From contig JADJEE010000002.1 in NCBI GenBank assembly GCA_016709225.1, forward strand, positions 868,001 through 932,000: 64,000 nucleotides of DNA, written 5' to 3'. The notes under the pieces are model-generated. The model did not search any database. It was given only the letters and a program-made list of their open reading frames with translations, and had not been told where the DNA came from. The stretch comes from Deltaproteobacteria bacterium (GTDB lineage: Bacteria > Myxococcota_A > Polyangia > Nannocystales > Nannocystaceae). A program made the translations under genes and the position numbers. Shown here in pieces: positions 44,447-53,420 of this stretch. Every line of letters starts with the position of its first letter. Positions within the stretch are counted from its first letter, which is position 1.

Positions 44447-44568
44447 CGTCAGGTCCCCCGTTCGTGCGGTTCGTAGGCGCGGAACGCCGGCCGATGACCG
44501 CGCCTTACAACACCGGCTCACATCGCGACTTGCCGCGGGCAGGCAAAGTTGGCGAAGCTCTAGCGCCC

Positions 44569-46137
44569 ATGCCGCGCCACCTGCTCGTCCTCGCCCTCGT
44601 CGCACTCGTTCCCGGCGGCTGCGCCAAGCGGGTGCCGCCCGGTGCGATCCCACCCACCGCACCGGTCGAGCTCACCGAGCCCGACGTCGACGAGGACGGG
44701 ATCGACGACGACGTCGAGCCCATCGAGGGTGAGGGCGCCGCCCCTGCGGCGAGCGACGACGACGGCTTCGGCGCCCCCGCGGACGCCAAGTCCGGCGGCG
44801 GTGCGCCGGCCAAGCCCGCCGCGCCGGCAGCCGGTGGGCCCACGCCGAAGTGGGCCCAGGCCGCGGCGACGAAGATCGCCGGCCACGCCAAGGGCAAGCG
44901 CAGCGCGTGGGATCGCCTCGCGACCATGGTCGATCGCTTCGGTGCGCGACCGAGCGGCAGCCGCAGCCTCGAGCAGGCGATCGACTGGGCGGTGGAGACC
45001 ATGCGCAGCGACGGTCTCGCCAACGCACGCCGCGAGCCGGTGATGGTGCCGCACTGGCAGCGCGGCAAGGAATCCCTGGTCGCGCTCACGCCGACGCCGC
45101 GAACGCTGCGATTGCTCGGGCTCGGTGGCACCGTCGGCACCAAGGGCACCCTGCGCGCGCCGTTGATGGTGGTGGGCGACCTCGACGAGCTCGATCGCCG
45201 TGCCACCGAGGCGAAGGGCAAGATCGTGCTCGTCAACCAGAAGATGCCGCCGTACGACCACGAGCGCGACGAGTCGGGCTACGGCACCGCAGTGCGGCCG
45301 CGCTCCGAGGGCGCGTCGCGGGCCGCGAAGCACGGCGCGGTCGCCCTGCTCATCCGCTCGGTCACCGCGGTCAGCCTCGACAACCCCCACACCGGCGCGA
45401 TGCGCTACGACGACGCCGTGCCCAAGATCCCGGCTGCCGCGGTCACGATCGAAGGCGCCGAGTTCCTCGCCCGCACCGCGGCCCGCGGGCCGGTGACCAT
45501 GCAGCTGTCGATGGGTGCGAAGCGGCTCCCCGACGCGCGCAGCGGCAACGCGATCGCGGAGCTGGTCGGCCGCGAGAAGCCCGACGAGGTGGTCGTGATC
45601 GGCGGACACATCGACTCGTGGGACGTCGGCGACGGCGCCAGCGACGACGGGGCCGGCTGCGTGATGGCCATGGAGGCCGCGCGCATCCTCAAGGAACTCG
45701 AGCTGACGCCGCGCCGCACCATCCGCGTGGTGCTGTTCACCAACGAAGAGTTCGGGCTGCGCGGCGGCAAGGCCTACTTCGAGGCCCACGGCAAGGAGCC
45801 CCACGTCGCGGCGATCGAGTCCGACTCGGGCGCCGGCGCGCCCCAGGGCTTCGGCGTCGCGGGCAAGGACCAGGCCCCCGTCACCGCGCTGCAACGCTTC
45901 GCGCCGCTGTTCGCGTCGCTGGGTGCGTCGGACATCGAAGCCGGCTGGGGCGGCGCCGACATCTCGCCGCTGACCGAGGCCGGCGTGCTGAGCCTGTCAC
46001 TGCGACCCGACGGCAGCCGCTACTTCGATCTGCACCACAGCCCCGCCGACACCATCGACAAGATCGATCCCGATCACATCCAGCGCAACGCGGCCGCGAT
46101 GGCCTTGATGGCCTACATCCTCGCCGAGCGCGAGTAG
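44569..46137 (+). CDS. M28-family zinc aminopeptidase/carboxypeptidase lipoprotein
   Basis: 522 residues. The lipobox is LVPGGC (about 13-18), followed by an Asp/Ala linker. A protease-associated domain is inserted before the catalytic domain (KGKIVLVNQKMPPYDHERDE). Zinc ligands and catalytic residues are in order: VIGGHIDSWDVGDGASDDGAG (His and bridging Asp), FTNEEFGLRGG (catalytic Glu and ligand Glu), AIESDSGAG (Asp) and FDLHHSPADTID (His). This is the co-catalytic two-zinc site of M28 peptidases such as carboxypeptidase Q. It probably degrades peptides in the periplasm or outside. Confidence 0.88.
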   Translation: MPRHLLVLALVALVPGGCAKRVPPGAIPPTAPVELTEPDVDEDGIDDDVEPIEGEGAAPAASDDDGFGAPADAKSGGGAPAKPAAPAAGGPTPKWAQAAATKIAGHAKGKRSAWDRLATMVDRFGARPSGSRSLEQAIDWAVETMRSDGLANARREPVMVPHWQRGKESLVALTPTPRTLRLLGLGGTVGTKGTLRAPLMVVGDLDELDRRATEAKGKIVLVNQKMPPYDHERDESGYGTAVRPRSEGASRAAKHGAVALLIRSVTAVSLDNPHTGAMRYDDAVPKIPAAAVTIEGAEFLARTAARGPVTMQLSMGAKRLPDARSGNAIAELVGREKPDEVVVIGGHIDSWDVGDGASDDGAGCVMAMEAARILKELELTPRRTIRVVLFTNEEFGLRGGKAYFEAHGKEPHVAAIESDSGAGAPQGFGVAGKDQAPVTALQRFAPLFASLGASDIEAGWGGADISPLTEAGVLSLSLRPDGSRYFDLHHSPADTIDKIDPDHIQRNAAAMALMAYILAERE

Positions 46138-46147
46138 CCGGCGCGGG

Positions 46148-46870
46148 TCACTGCGCGGCCGCGATCTGCACCACGCGATCCTCGTCCTGGCACCACGCGG
46201 TCAGACGGCCGCCGTACACACAGCCCGAGTCGAGCCCCATCACCCGCGGCGTGCGGTAGTGGCCACGCCACGCCCAGTGGCCGTGCACGACGAGGTTGCT
46301 GCCACGGTAGAATTCGTCCCACGGCCGGTACGGTGGCGGGCAATCCTGCGGGGCACGATCGAATTTGCTGCGCACGCCGTCGGCGGTGCAGCAGCGCACG
46401 CGGGTCGCGAAGGTGACGTCCTCACGCTGCAGCCACGCGTCGTCGTGCACACCACGGTGCACGGCGTCCGCGACCGACTCGAGGTTGGTCCAGCGCGGGT
46501 GGATGCCGGCGTGCACCAGCCACGCGTCGGGGCCACGCCCACGCGAGCGCAGTCGCACCAGCGGCGGCAGCCCGCGCAGCATCGCCAGCAGCGCCTCACC
46601 GTCCTCGGCGGCGAACAATGCATCGAGCGTGTCGCGCTTGCGCGGCCATGCGCCGCTGCGGGCGCACAGGGCATAGACCTCGTGGTTGCCGATGACGCCG
46701 CGGCCGCCGACGTCGCGCCACAGCCGAGCTGCGGCGAGCGAGTCGGGTCCGCGGTTGACGATGTCGCCCGCGGCCCACAGCTCGTCCTGCGCCGGATCGA
46801 AGTGGATCTCGCGCAGCAGCCGCTCGAGCTCACGGGCGCAGCCCTGGATGTCGCCGACGACCCACCGCAC
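46148..46870 (-). CDS. apaH: ApaH-like bis(5'-nucleosyl)-tetraphosphatase (symmetrical)
   Basis: 240 residues. Metallophosphatase motifs are complete: MRWVVGDIQGCARELERLL (GD, with QGC typical of ApaH), AAGDIVNRGPDSLAAARL, GVIGNHEVYAL, WLVHAGIHPRW and LVVHGHWAWRG. It should cleave diadenosine tetraphosphate to two ADP, controlling an alarmone. It is slightly shorter than E. coli ApaH (280). GTG 46870 is the first codon of the fold. TAGAAT lies 11 nt upstream. Convergent with the M28 gene; no functional neighbour. Confidence 0.88.
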   Translation of the reverse strand: MRWVVGDIQGCARELERLLREIHFDPAQDELWAAGDIVNRGPDSLAAARLWRDVGGRGVIGNHEVYALCARSGAWPRKRDTLDALFAAEDGEALLAMLRGLPPLVRLRSRGRGPDAWLVHAGIHPRWTNLESVADAVHRGVHDDAWLQREDVTFATRVRCCTADGVRSKFDRAPQDCPPPYRPWDEFYRGSNLVVHGHWAWRGHYRTPRVMGLDSGCVYGGRLTAWCQDEDRVVQIAAAQ

Positions 46871-46881
46871 GATCGCGCCCC

Positions 46882-46887
46882 ATTCTA
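46882..46887 (-). promoter_or_regulatory. -10-like box before apaH
   Basis: Minus-strand TAGAAT, 11 nt before GTG 46870. Confidence 0.4.
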
Positions 46888-46894
46888 GTTCGGA

Positions 46895-47248
46895 TCAGGC
46901 CGCGAGCACACGCGCGAGCAGCTGCTCGACCGCCGCGCCCTCGCGCAGCGGACCGCCGAGCGAGGTGAGCACGAAGGTGTCCTCGCCGATCGTCAGGGTT
47001 CGCGCGTGTAGCTCCTGGCGGGAGAAGCCGAAGTCGCCGGCGCGCTCACCGAGGGTGCCGTCGACCACCGCCGAGCCGACCGCCGACAACGCGTCGAGGT
47101 CGACGTCGCCGACGCCGCCGAGCAACAGGCCGTCGACGTCGGAGACCACGGCCGCGCGGACCTCGGGCTCGGTGACGTTGCGGGCCAGGAAGATCCGGAT
47201 CGCCCGGGTGGGGTTGGGGCTGCGGAGCACGCGTCGATCGGGCTGCAT
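46895..47248 (-). CDS. Roadblock/LC7-like small protein
   Basis: 117 residues. The fold reads RAAVVSDVDGLLLGGVGDVDLDALSAVGSAVV and a C-terminal sheet/helix (HARTLTIGEDTFVLTSLGG, VEQLLARVLAA), resembling the roadblock/LC7 pattern of MglB-type regulators of small GTPases. No GTPase gene is adjacent. The resemblance is moderate and the N-terminus is unusual (a charged RAIRIFLARNVTEPE segment). The start is ATG 47248. Divergent from the TauE/SafE permease. Confidence 0.5.
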   Translation of the reverse strand: MQPDRRVLRSPNPTRAIRIFLARNVTEPEVRAAVVSDVDGLLLGGVGDVDLDALSAVGSAVVDGTLGERAGDFGFSRQELHARTLTIGEDTFVLTSLGGPLREGAAVEQLLARVLAA

Positions 47249-47342
47249 CGCCGCATCTTGGCGCACCGCCGCCGGCGATCGCAAAAAGCCGGCGCGATCG
47301 TGGCGCCCCAAAGCGGCCCCAAGCCAGGCATGCTTCCAGGCC

Positions 47343-48107
47343 GTGGCGATCGATCTCGCGGGGCCGGCTGGGCTCGTGCTGCTGGTCGTGGTCGCGACGA
47401 TCGCGAGCGTGGTGAACACCATGGCCGGCGGCGGCGGGCTGCTGGTGTTGCCGACGCTGATGGCGCTGGGCCTGGGCCCGATGGCGGCCAACGGCACCAT
47501 GCGTGTGGGCGTGCTGGCACAGAACGTCACGTCGGTGCTGGCGTTCCGTCGCGAGGGTCTCGGCGATCTGCGCCTGGTCGCGCGCCTGCTGCCCGCGATG
47601 ATCGTCGGCGCAGGTGCGGGCGCGTGGCTGGCGACCGAGCTCGACGAGGCACTGCTGCGACCGCTGTTCGGCGTGGTGCTGGTGCTGTGGGCGGTCGCCC
47701 TGTTGCTGCGCCCTGCGCGGTTCTTCAGTGTGCCGGAGGCACCGCGCAGCCCCGGCTGGGGTAGCCACGTCGCGTCGCTCGCGATCGGGGCCTACGGCGG
47801 CTTCCTGCAGGTCGGCGTGGGCTTCCCGCTGCTGGCGCTGCTGGTCACCGGGCTCGGCCACGCACCGGTGCGCGCCAACGCGATCAAGGTCGCGCTGGTG
47901 TTGGGCTTCACGCTGGTCTCGCTGTCGATGTTCGCCAGCGCGGGGCAGGTGCTGTGGCGCGAGGGCGTCGCGCTGGCGATCGGCGGGGCCATCGGCGGCT
48001 GGATCGGCGCCGCGTGGCAGGTCCGTGCCGGCGCGGAGATCGTGCGATGGTTCGTGATCGTGACGGTCGCCGTGAGCGGCGCGGCGATGCTGCTGCGCGC
48101 GATCTGA
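47343..48107 (+). CDS. TauE/SafE-family membrane permease
   Basis: 254 residues with about eight membrane helices. The first half has LVVVATIASVVNTMAGGGGLLVLPTLMALGLGP and ANGTMRVGVLAQNVTSVLAF, the family's NxxxGxGG-type and N-rich motifs. The second half repeats the pattern with LAIGAYGGFLQVGVGFPLLALLVTGLG and RANAIKVALVLGFTLVSL. The family exports sulfite, sulfoacetate or related organosulfur anions; the substrate here is unknown. GTG 47343 is the start. Confidence 0.85.
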   Translation: MAIDLAGPAGLVLLVVVATIASVVNTMAGGGGLLVLPTLMALGLGPMAANGTMRVGVLAQNVTSVLAFRREGLGDLRLVARLLPAMIVGAGAGAWLATELDEALLRPLFGVVLVLWAVALLLRPARFFSVPEAPRSPGWGSHVASLAIGAYGGFLQVGVGFPLLALLVTGLGHAPVRANAIKVALVLGFTLVSLSMFASAGQVLWREGVALAIGGAIGGWIGAAWQVRAGAEIVRWFVIVTVAVSGAAMLLRAI

Positions 48108-48136
48108 GGCCGCGACGATCGCCGATCGTACGCCCG

Positions 48137-49471
48137 TCAGGGCGCCGACATCACGATGTCGACGCCGGCGTCGCCGGCGATCACGAGATCGGGCAGCCCG
48201 TCGTCGTCGAGCCGCGCGATCCGGATCCGCCGCCCGCCGCCCGCCGTGAGCAGTGGCGCCGTGGGCTGCAGATCGGCCTCGCCGTGATTGCGCCACACCT
48301 GCACCAGATCGTCACCGACGAGCACGAGGTCGACGTTGCCGTCGTCGTCGACGTCGCCCGCCGCGACGTCGAGCATCGCGGCGTCGACCACCAACGGCAC
48401 CGCGGCGTCGAGCGTGCCGTCGCCCAGGCCGCGCAGCAGCGCGAGCGTGCCGCTGCCGGGCACCAGCCCAACGACGTCGAGCGCGCCGTCGCCGTCGAGA
48501 TCGGCCGCGTCGATTGCCGCTGCCATGCCGCCGCCGGCGTTCACGGTCACCGTGGGTGCCTGCCCGGGCGCCGCGACGTGCACGTCGAGGTAGCCGGTGG
48601 TCGAGCTCGCGAGTACGTCCACGAGACCATCGCCGGTGAAGTCGCCGACCACCGCATCGACGTAGCCATCGAGTACGCCGGCGTGGAGCGAGAACTCCCA
48701 GTACGCCAGGGCGCCGTCACCGTTGCCAGTCCAGTAGTCGATCTCGGGCTTGCTGGTCCACGGCATGCCGATGTCCATGTCGTCGTCGTCGTCGAAATCG
48801 CCGACGACCAGCAGCCCGTGGGGTGCATACGAGTACTGGAACAGCCCCGAGGTGAGGCCCGCAGCGCTGCCCGGCATCGTCACCAGCGCCGCGGCCTCGT
48901 CGGCCCCGATCACGTCGTCGAAGCCATCTTCGTCCAGATCGGCGACCGCGATCTCGGCCAGCGCGACCCCGGGCGCAAGCGCGGCGCCAGGGCTCCACAC
49001 CCCGGCGGCGTCGCGCAGCAGCGGCAGCACCTCCGCCGCGCGCGGAGCCTCGCGCTCGGGCAGCACGAGCAGATCGGGCCGGTCGTCGCCGTCGATGTCA
49101 CCGACCTGGACGTCGATCACGTCGGCGATCGCCACCCGCATGACCGCCAGCCAGCACAGCTCGCCGGCGATCGGGATGCCGTCCCCGCAGCCGCCCACGG
49201 CCCCACCGGTGGTGTCGTCGCCATCGGTGGTGCCCGCGCTCGACGATGCCTCGACCGGCCCGGTCGCGTCCGAGGCCGCTGCGCCACCGTCGGACGAGGG
49301 TGCCGAGCCCGACGTGTCGTCAACCGCCGCGACCGAGGTCGACGCAGCCGAGCTCGTGGCGGGCCCATCGTCGGCCTCGATCGGATGACCGGTGCAGGCC
49401 ACGGCCGCAGCCGCCAACGTCATGCCGACGCGGCATCGTCCGCCCCACACGCTGGGCCCGCGACGCGCCAT
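48137..49471 (-). CDS. FG-GAP-like beta-propeller lipoprotein
   Basis: 444 residues. The lipobox is AAVACTG at about 21-27 after an Arg-rich n-region, then about 65 residues of Ser/Thr/Gly/Asp linker. The mature part is a propeller of VCBS/FG-GAP repeats: VGDIDGDDRPDLLVLP, VADLDEDGFDDVIGAD, VGDFDDDDDMDIGMP, VGDFTGDGLVDVLASS, AADLDGDGALDVVGL, AGDVDDDGNVDLVLVG and ARLDDDGLPDLVIAG, i.e. seven Asp-rich turns. It is probably surface-exposed and calcium-binding. ATG 49471 is 6 nt after an extended -10-like box; the very long frame upstream is antisense shadow. Confidence 0.78.
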   Translation of the reverse strand: MARRGPSVWGGRCRVGMTLAAAAVACTGHPIEADDGPATSSAASTSVAAVDDTSGSAPSSDGGAAASDATGPVEASSSAGTTDGDDTTGGAVGGCGDGIPIAGELCWLAVMRVAIADVIDVQVGDIDGDDRPDLLVLPEREAPRAAEVLPLLRDAAGVWSPGAALAPGVALAEIAVADLDEDGFDDVIGADEAAALVTMPGSAAGLTSGLFQYSYAPHGLLVVGDFDDDDDMDIGMPWTSKPEIDYWTGNGDGALAYWEFSLHAGVLDGYVDAVVGDFTGDGLVDVLASSTTGYLDVHVAAPGQAPTVTVNAGGGMAAAIDAADLDGDGALDVVGLVPGSGTLALLRGLGDGTLDAAVPLVVDAAMLDVAAGDVDDDGNVDLVLVGDDLVQVWRNHGEADLQPTAPLLTAGGGRRIRIARLDDDGLPDLVIAGDAGVDIVMSAP

Positions 49472-49477
49472 CGTTGC

Positions 49478-49486
49478 ACGATACCA
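49478..49486 (-). promoter_or_regulatory. Extended -10-like box before the FG-GAP lipoprotein gene
   Basis: Minus-strand TGG-TATCGT, 6 nt before ATG 49471. Confidence 0.45.
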
Positions 49487-49594
49487 CGGCGCGCACGACC
49501 CGGCGTTTCGCGAGCACATCGAGGCTCCTGCGAGGTCGCACTTGCCGTCGCCGCCGGCGGTGGTGTGTAGTGATCGACGCGTGGTGACTTCGTA

Positions 49595-51547
49595 GTGGTG
49601 GCCCCCGACGACGAGGTTCCCGAGCGAGATCCGTCGATCGGCGGCCCCACGGCGGAGCACGCGTCGCAAGTCGCAGGTGCCACCGATGAGCTGGACAGCA
49701 CCGTGCGCGCGTCGTTGGCTGCACCGGCGCCAGTGGCCCCGGGCTTCGATCGCGCGCGGCTCGGGCGCGCGCTGACGCTCGGCGGCGGCGGGTTGCTGCC
49801 GGTCGGCGTGGGCGTGGTGTTCGGCTTCTTTGCCGCCGACCGCGGGGTCCGCTGGCTGCCCAGCATGCTCGGGATCCTGCTCGTGCTCGCGGCGGTCTCG
49901 CTCGCCGCCGTGCTGGTGGGCGGGGTGCTCTCCGGCGGCGTGCACCGCATGACGCCCGAGGGCCGCCGGGTGCGTCGACGGGTGCTGGTGGTGTTGGGCC
50001 TGCTCGCGCTGGCGCTGACGGTGCGCCTGGTGTTGTTCTGGGTCACGCAGCCGACGCCGCTCACCGCGATGTCGCCGGCCGAGTTCAACCGCGCGTTCGC
50101 GGCCGACGCCACGCAGTACCGCGAGTACGACGAGAACCTCCGCAGCATCATCGACGCGCTGGCGCGCCGCGAGTCGGCCTTCGCTGCAGACGCCGTGCTC
50201 GGTCCACAGGACGAGACCGCGCTGCGGCAGTCGTGGGCCGCACTCCACGACGCCGCATTCGCGCTGGACCAGATCCGCGAGTTCTACGAGGACTGGTACC
50301 GCTTCGATCCGTCCCGCGCCGAGCGGGATCGTCACCTGCGGAGCTTCCTGCTCACCTTCGCCGCCGAGCTCGCACTCTACGAGAAGGCCGCGCGCTTCGT
50401 CGCGTTGGTCGAGCGAAACCCCAACGCCGTCAAGTTCCTCGACGCGCCCCACGACGCACTCGCGCTGCCGGCCGGATCGTTGTCGCGCTTCAAGCAGGAG
50501 CTGCTCGGCGCCCGCGATCAGGCGCGCGTGATCGCAGGCCAGCAGTACCTGCGCTGGCTCGCGAGCGCCTTCGAGGGCGAGACCGAGGCCGATGGGCTGG
50601 GCGTGTCCTGGCTGTGGCGCGACATCGAGGCGCACATCGCATCCGTCACCGCGCTGGGGATGCTGGCCCGCACCGACATGCAGCTGGCCGCGGACGTGCA
50701 GGTGCTGCGACGCGCAGTGCGACGGGCGTGGTACCCGGCGCAGAGCAAGGTCGCGGAGTGGATGGGCGACACCCGCGTGCGTCGCCCCGGCTGGTACCTC
50801 ATCGACGAGGCACAGCAGGAGCGCATGGACGCCGCGGCCGAGCCCGGCGACGTCATGCTGTCGCGCAAGAACTGGTACGTCAGCAACGTCGGGCTGCCGG
50901 GCTTCTGGCCCCACGCGATCCTCTATCTCGGCGCGCCCGACAAGCTCGCGGCCTACTTCGACGACGATCCCGAGGTGCGCGCGTGGTTGCGCGGACGCAG
51001 CGGCCGTGACGAGGGACTCACCGACTACCTCGCGCGCGAGCATCCCTCGGCATGGCTGCGCTATCAGGCCGGCACCGCCGAGGGCCCTTACCGCGTGATC
51101 GAGGCCATCTCGGAGGGCGTCAGCCTCAACACCCTCGCGCACGCCTCGGGCGACTATCTGGCGGTGCTGCGGCCGCGGCTCGATCGCCGCGCCAAGGCGC
51201 AGGCCGTGGTCGAGGCCTTCGCCCACGAGGGCAAGCCCTACGACTACGACTTCGACTTCGCGACCGACCACGCGTTGGTGTGTACCGAGCTGGTGTGGCG
51301 CTCGTACCGGCCGGGCCCGGACAAGCCCGGCCTGCGCATCCCGCTGGTCGACATGGCCGGTCGCAAGACCCTCCCGGCCAACGCCATCGCGGGCCTCTTC
51401 GCAGCCGAGCGCGGGCGCGCCGAGGCCCAGCTCGACTTCGTGTGGTTCTACGACGCCCACGAGCACGAGCGCCGCGCGTTCGAGGCCGACGAGGACGCCT
51501 TCGCGCGCTCGTTCGAGCGCGTGAAGTGGGACATCGCCCTGCGCTAG
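49595..51547 (+). CDS. Membrane-anchored YiiX-like permuted papain-fold peptidase
   Basis: 650 residues. Two or three membrane helices at about 58-150 (LTLGGGGLLPVGVGVVFGFFA; WLPSMLGILLVLAAVSLAAVLVGG; VLVVLGLLALALTVRLVLFWV) precede a long helical region. The C-terminal domain has the permuted NlpC/P60 (YiiX/YebB) layout: GDVMLSRKNWYVSNVGLPGFWPHAILYLG with the catalytic His first, then later DHALVCTELVWRSY with the Cys, after YDYDFDFATD. Such enzymes cleave lipids or peptide bonds in the cell envelope; the target is unknown. The start is GTG 49595; GTG 49598 is possible. Confidence 0.75.
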   Translation: MVAPDDEVPERDPSIGGPTAEHASQVAGATDELDSTVRASLAAPAPVAPGFDRARLGRALTLGGGGLLPVGVGVVFGFFAADRGVRWLPSMLGILLVLAAVSLAAVLVGGVLSGGVHRMTPEGRRVRRRVLVVLGLLALALTVRLVLFWVTQPTPLTAMSPAEFNRAFAADATQYREYDENLRSIIDALARRESAFAADAVLGPQDETALRQSWAALHDAAFALDQIREFYEDWYRFDPSRAERDRHLRSFLLTFAAELALYEKAARFVALVERNPNAVKFLDAPHDALALPAGSLSRFKQELLGARDQARVIAGQQYLRWLASAFEGETEADGLGVSWLWRDIEAHIASVTALGMLARTDMQLAADVQVLRRAVRRAWYPAQSKVAEWMGDTRVRRPGWYLIDEAQQERMDAAAEPGDVMLSRKNWYVSNVGLPGFWPHAILYLGAPDKLAAYFDDDPEVRAWLRGRSGRDEGLTDYLAREHPSAWLRYQAGTAEGPYRVIEAISEGVSLNTLAHASGDYLAVLRPRLDRRAKAQAVVEAFAHEGKPYDYDFDFATDHALVCTELVWRSYRPGPDKPGLRIPLVDMAGRKTLPANAIAGLFAAERGRAEAQLDFVWFYDAHEHERRAFEADEDAFARSFERVKWDIALR

Positions 51548-51569
51548 TCGCTTGGTTGGCGCGCCGCCG

Positions 51570-52253
51570 TCACAGCATCACGACGCCGCGCTGGACCGCG
51601 CGGACGACCGCCTCGGTGCGCGTGCTGGCGTCGAGCTTGCCGAGCACTGCGTTGACGTGGAACTTCGCAGTATGGGCGCTGATGCCGAGGCGGTCGCCGA
51701 TCTGCTTGTTCGACAGGCCCTCGGCCATCAGCTGCACGACCTCGTGTTCACGTGCGGTGAGGCTGTCGGGCTCGCGCGTGCCGGTCACCGGGCGAGCGGT
51801 GGGCTCGAGGTCGGTGCCCAGCTCGAGGTCGCGGTCGAGCTCGTCGGCCAGCATCGCATCGGTGACGCGCAGGCCGTGCAGCACGCTGCCCAGCGCGCTG
51901 CTGACGGTGGCGCTGGGGCTCTCGCGGCCGACCACACCGGCGATGCCGGCCGCGACCAGCTCGCGCCGCTTGATCGCCGCGGGCGCGAGCGCCACCACTG
52001 GCACCTGCAATCGCGAGAGCGCGGCCACCAGCTCGGGCTCGTGCTCCCCGATCGGCCCCAAGTCCCACAGCACCACGTTGGCGCCGCTGCGTAGCACCGC
52101 GTCGCCGAGGTCGTCGGCCAGCGCCGCTTCGCCCGCGGCGGCGAGCCCGAGCCGGCGGGCCAGACCTTCTCGTACGAGCGGGTCATCGGCGAGCACGAGC
52201 GCGCGGGTGGTGTCGGGGGCGAGGACGTCGATGGTGGTGTCGATGCGGTTCAT
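51570..52253 (-). CDS. LuxR/NarL-type response regulator with degenerate receiver
   Basis: 227 residues. The receiver domain (1-125) has ALVLADDPLVREGLARRL and a phosphoacceptor-like Asp in VVLWDLGPIG, but the conserved Lys after beta-5 is missing (GIAGVVGRE), so phosphorylation control is doubtful. The C-terminal GerE helix-turn-helix is intact: LTAREHEVVQLMAEGLSNKQIGDRLGISAHTAKFHVNAVLGKL. No histidine kinase gene is nearby. It is divergent from the HtrA-like gene across 212 nt and may control it and lon. ATG 52253 is chosen; longer frames are shadow. Confidence 0.82.
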   Translation of the reverse strand: MNRIDTTIDVLAPDTTRALVLADDPLVREGLARRLGLAAAGEAALADDLGDAVLRSGANVVLWDLGPIGEHEPELVAALSRLQVPVVALAPAAIKRRELVAAGIAGVVGRESPSATVSSALGSVLHGLRVTDAMLADELDRDLELGTDLEPTARPVTGTREPDSLTAREHEVVQLMAEGLSNKQIGDRLGISAHTAKFHVNAVLGKLDASTRTEAVVRAVQRGVVML

Positions 52254-52465
52254 GGGCGCCGGAGCACGAGGCCGCACGCGACCTTCGTCGCGACAGCTTG
52301 AGGCCATCCATGCAGACGTCAACCGACCTGCGTGGATCCGGTGACGCGCCGGGCGTCAGCTGGCCAATCGTGCGGGCGCGCCCACCTGCAGATCCGTCCG
52401 TTCGGGCGACTTTCGCCGGGCCTCGGGGTCGCCACGATGTGGACTCGAAGGACCAACACAAGCCC

Positions 52466-53368
52466 ATGGACGAACTCCACCATCGCCTGCCGGATCTCGC
52501 CGCCACCGCCGGCGCCGGCCTCGTACGCGTCCAAGGACGCCGACATCGTGCGGCCACCGGTGTGCGGTGGCAGCCCACCGGCGCCGCCGCCGGACTGGTC
52601 GTGACCGCACTGCACATCGTCGATCGCGACGACGCCGTCGCCGTAACAACGGCTGCGGGCGTGACGTCCGAGGCCGAGATCATCGGGCGCGATCCCGGAC
52701 TCGACCTCGCGCTGCTGCGCGTACCCACCGAGGCGCTCGGCGAGGCCACGCCGCTGGTGTGGCGCGACACCGCAAGCCTGCGGGTCGCGGAGCCGGTGCT
52801 CGCGCTCTCGCGCCCCGGGCAGAGCGTGCGCGCGGCGTTCGGCGTGCTCGGGGTCGTCGGTGGCAGCGTCCGTCTGGGCGGCGGCGGCACGCTCGAGCGC
52901 TACATCGAGATCGATCGCGAGCTGCCCCGCGGATTCTCCAGCGCGCTCGTGATGAGTCCCGACGGCGGCGCGGTCGGCCTGGCCATGCGTGGCCTGGCGC
53001 GCGACGCATCGGTGGTGCTGCCCCACGCCACGCTGGCGCGTGTGCTGCCCCTGCTCGAGCAGCACGGCCACCTGCCACGCGGCTACATCGGCGTCGGAGT
53101 CTACCCCGCGCGGCTACCCGCAGAGCATGCCGCCAAGCTCCAACGACGCGGCGCGGTGATCGTGGTCGCACTGCAGGACGAAGGCCCCGCCCAGAAGGCG
53201 GGCATGCAGATGGGCGACATCGTGATTGCCGTCGACGACGAGCCGGTCGTGTCACCGACCGACCTGCGCGCGGCGTTGGAGGATCGCGCGGGTCGTCGCG
53301 TGACGCTCGCGGTGCTGCGCGGCACCGAAACCATTCGCATCGAGGTCGAGGCCACCCAGGCCAGCTGA
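52466..53368 (+). CDS. HtrA-like trypsin/PDZ protease without signal peptide
   Basis: 300 residues. The chymotrypsin-like part shows VVTALHIVDRDDAV (His), IIGRDPGLDLALLRVP (Asp) and ELPRGFSSALVMSPDGG, where Ser stands in GFSSA instead of the usual GNSGG. The C-terminus is a PDZ domain (VIVVALQDEGPAQKAGMQMGDIVIAVDDEPVVSPTDLRAAL). No signal peptide or membrane anchor is seen, so it is cytoplasmic unless the true start lies upstream. Catalysis is plausible but the oxyanion loop is altered. It precedes lon by 52 nt on the same strand. Confidence 0.75.
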   Translation: MDELHHRLPDLAATAGAGLVRVQGRRHRAATGVRWQPTGAAAGLVVTALHIVDRDDAVAVTTAAGVTSEAEIIGRDPGLDLALLRVPTEALGEATPLVWRDTASLRVAEPVLALSRPGQSVRAAFGVLGVVGGSVRLGGGGTLERYIEIDRELPRGFSSALVMSPDGGAVGLAMRGLARDASVVLPHATLARVLPLLEQHGHLPRGYIGVGVYPARLPAEHAAKLQRRGAVIVVALQDEGPAQKAGMQMGDIVIAVDDEPVVSPTDLRAALEDRAGRRVTLAVLRGTETIRIEVEATQAS

Positions 53369-53420
53369 ACCCAACACCTTCGCCGCTCTCCTCAGTCGGC
53401 GCTCGAAGAAGGACCCCACC

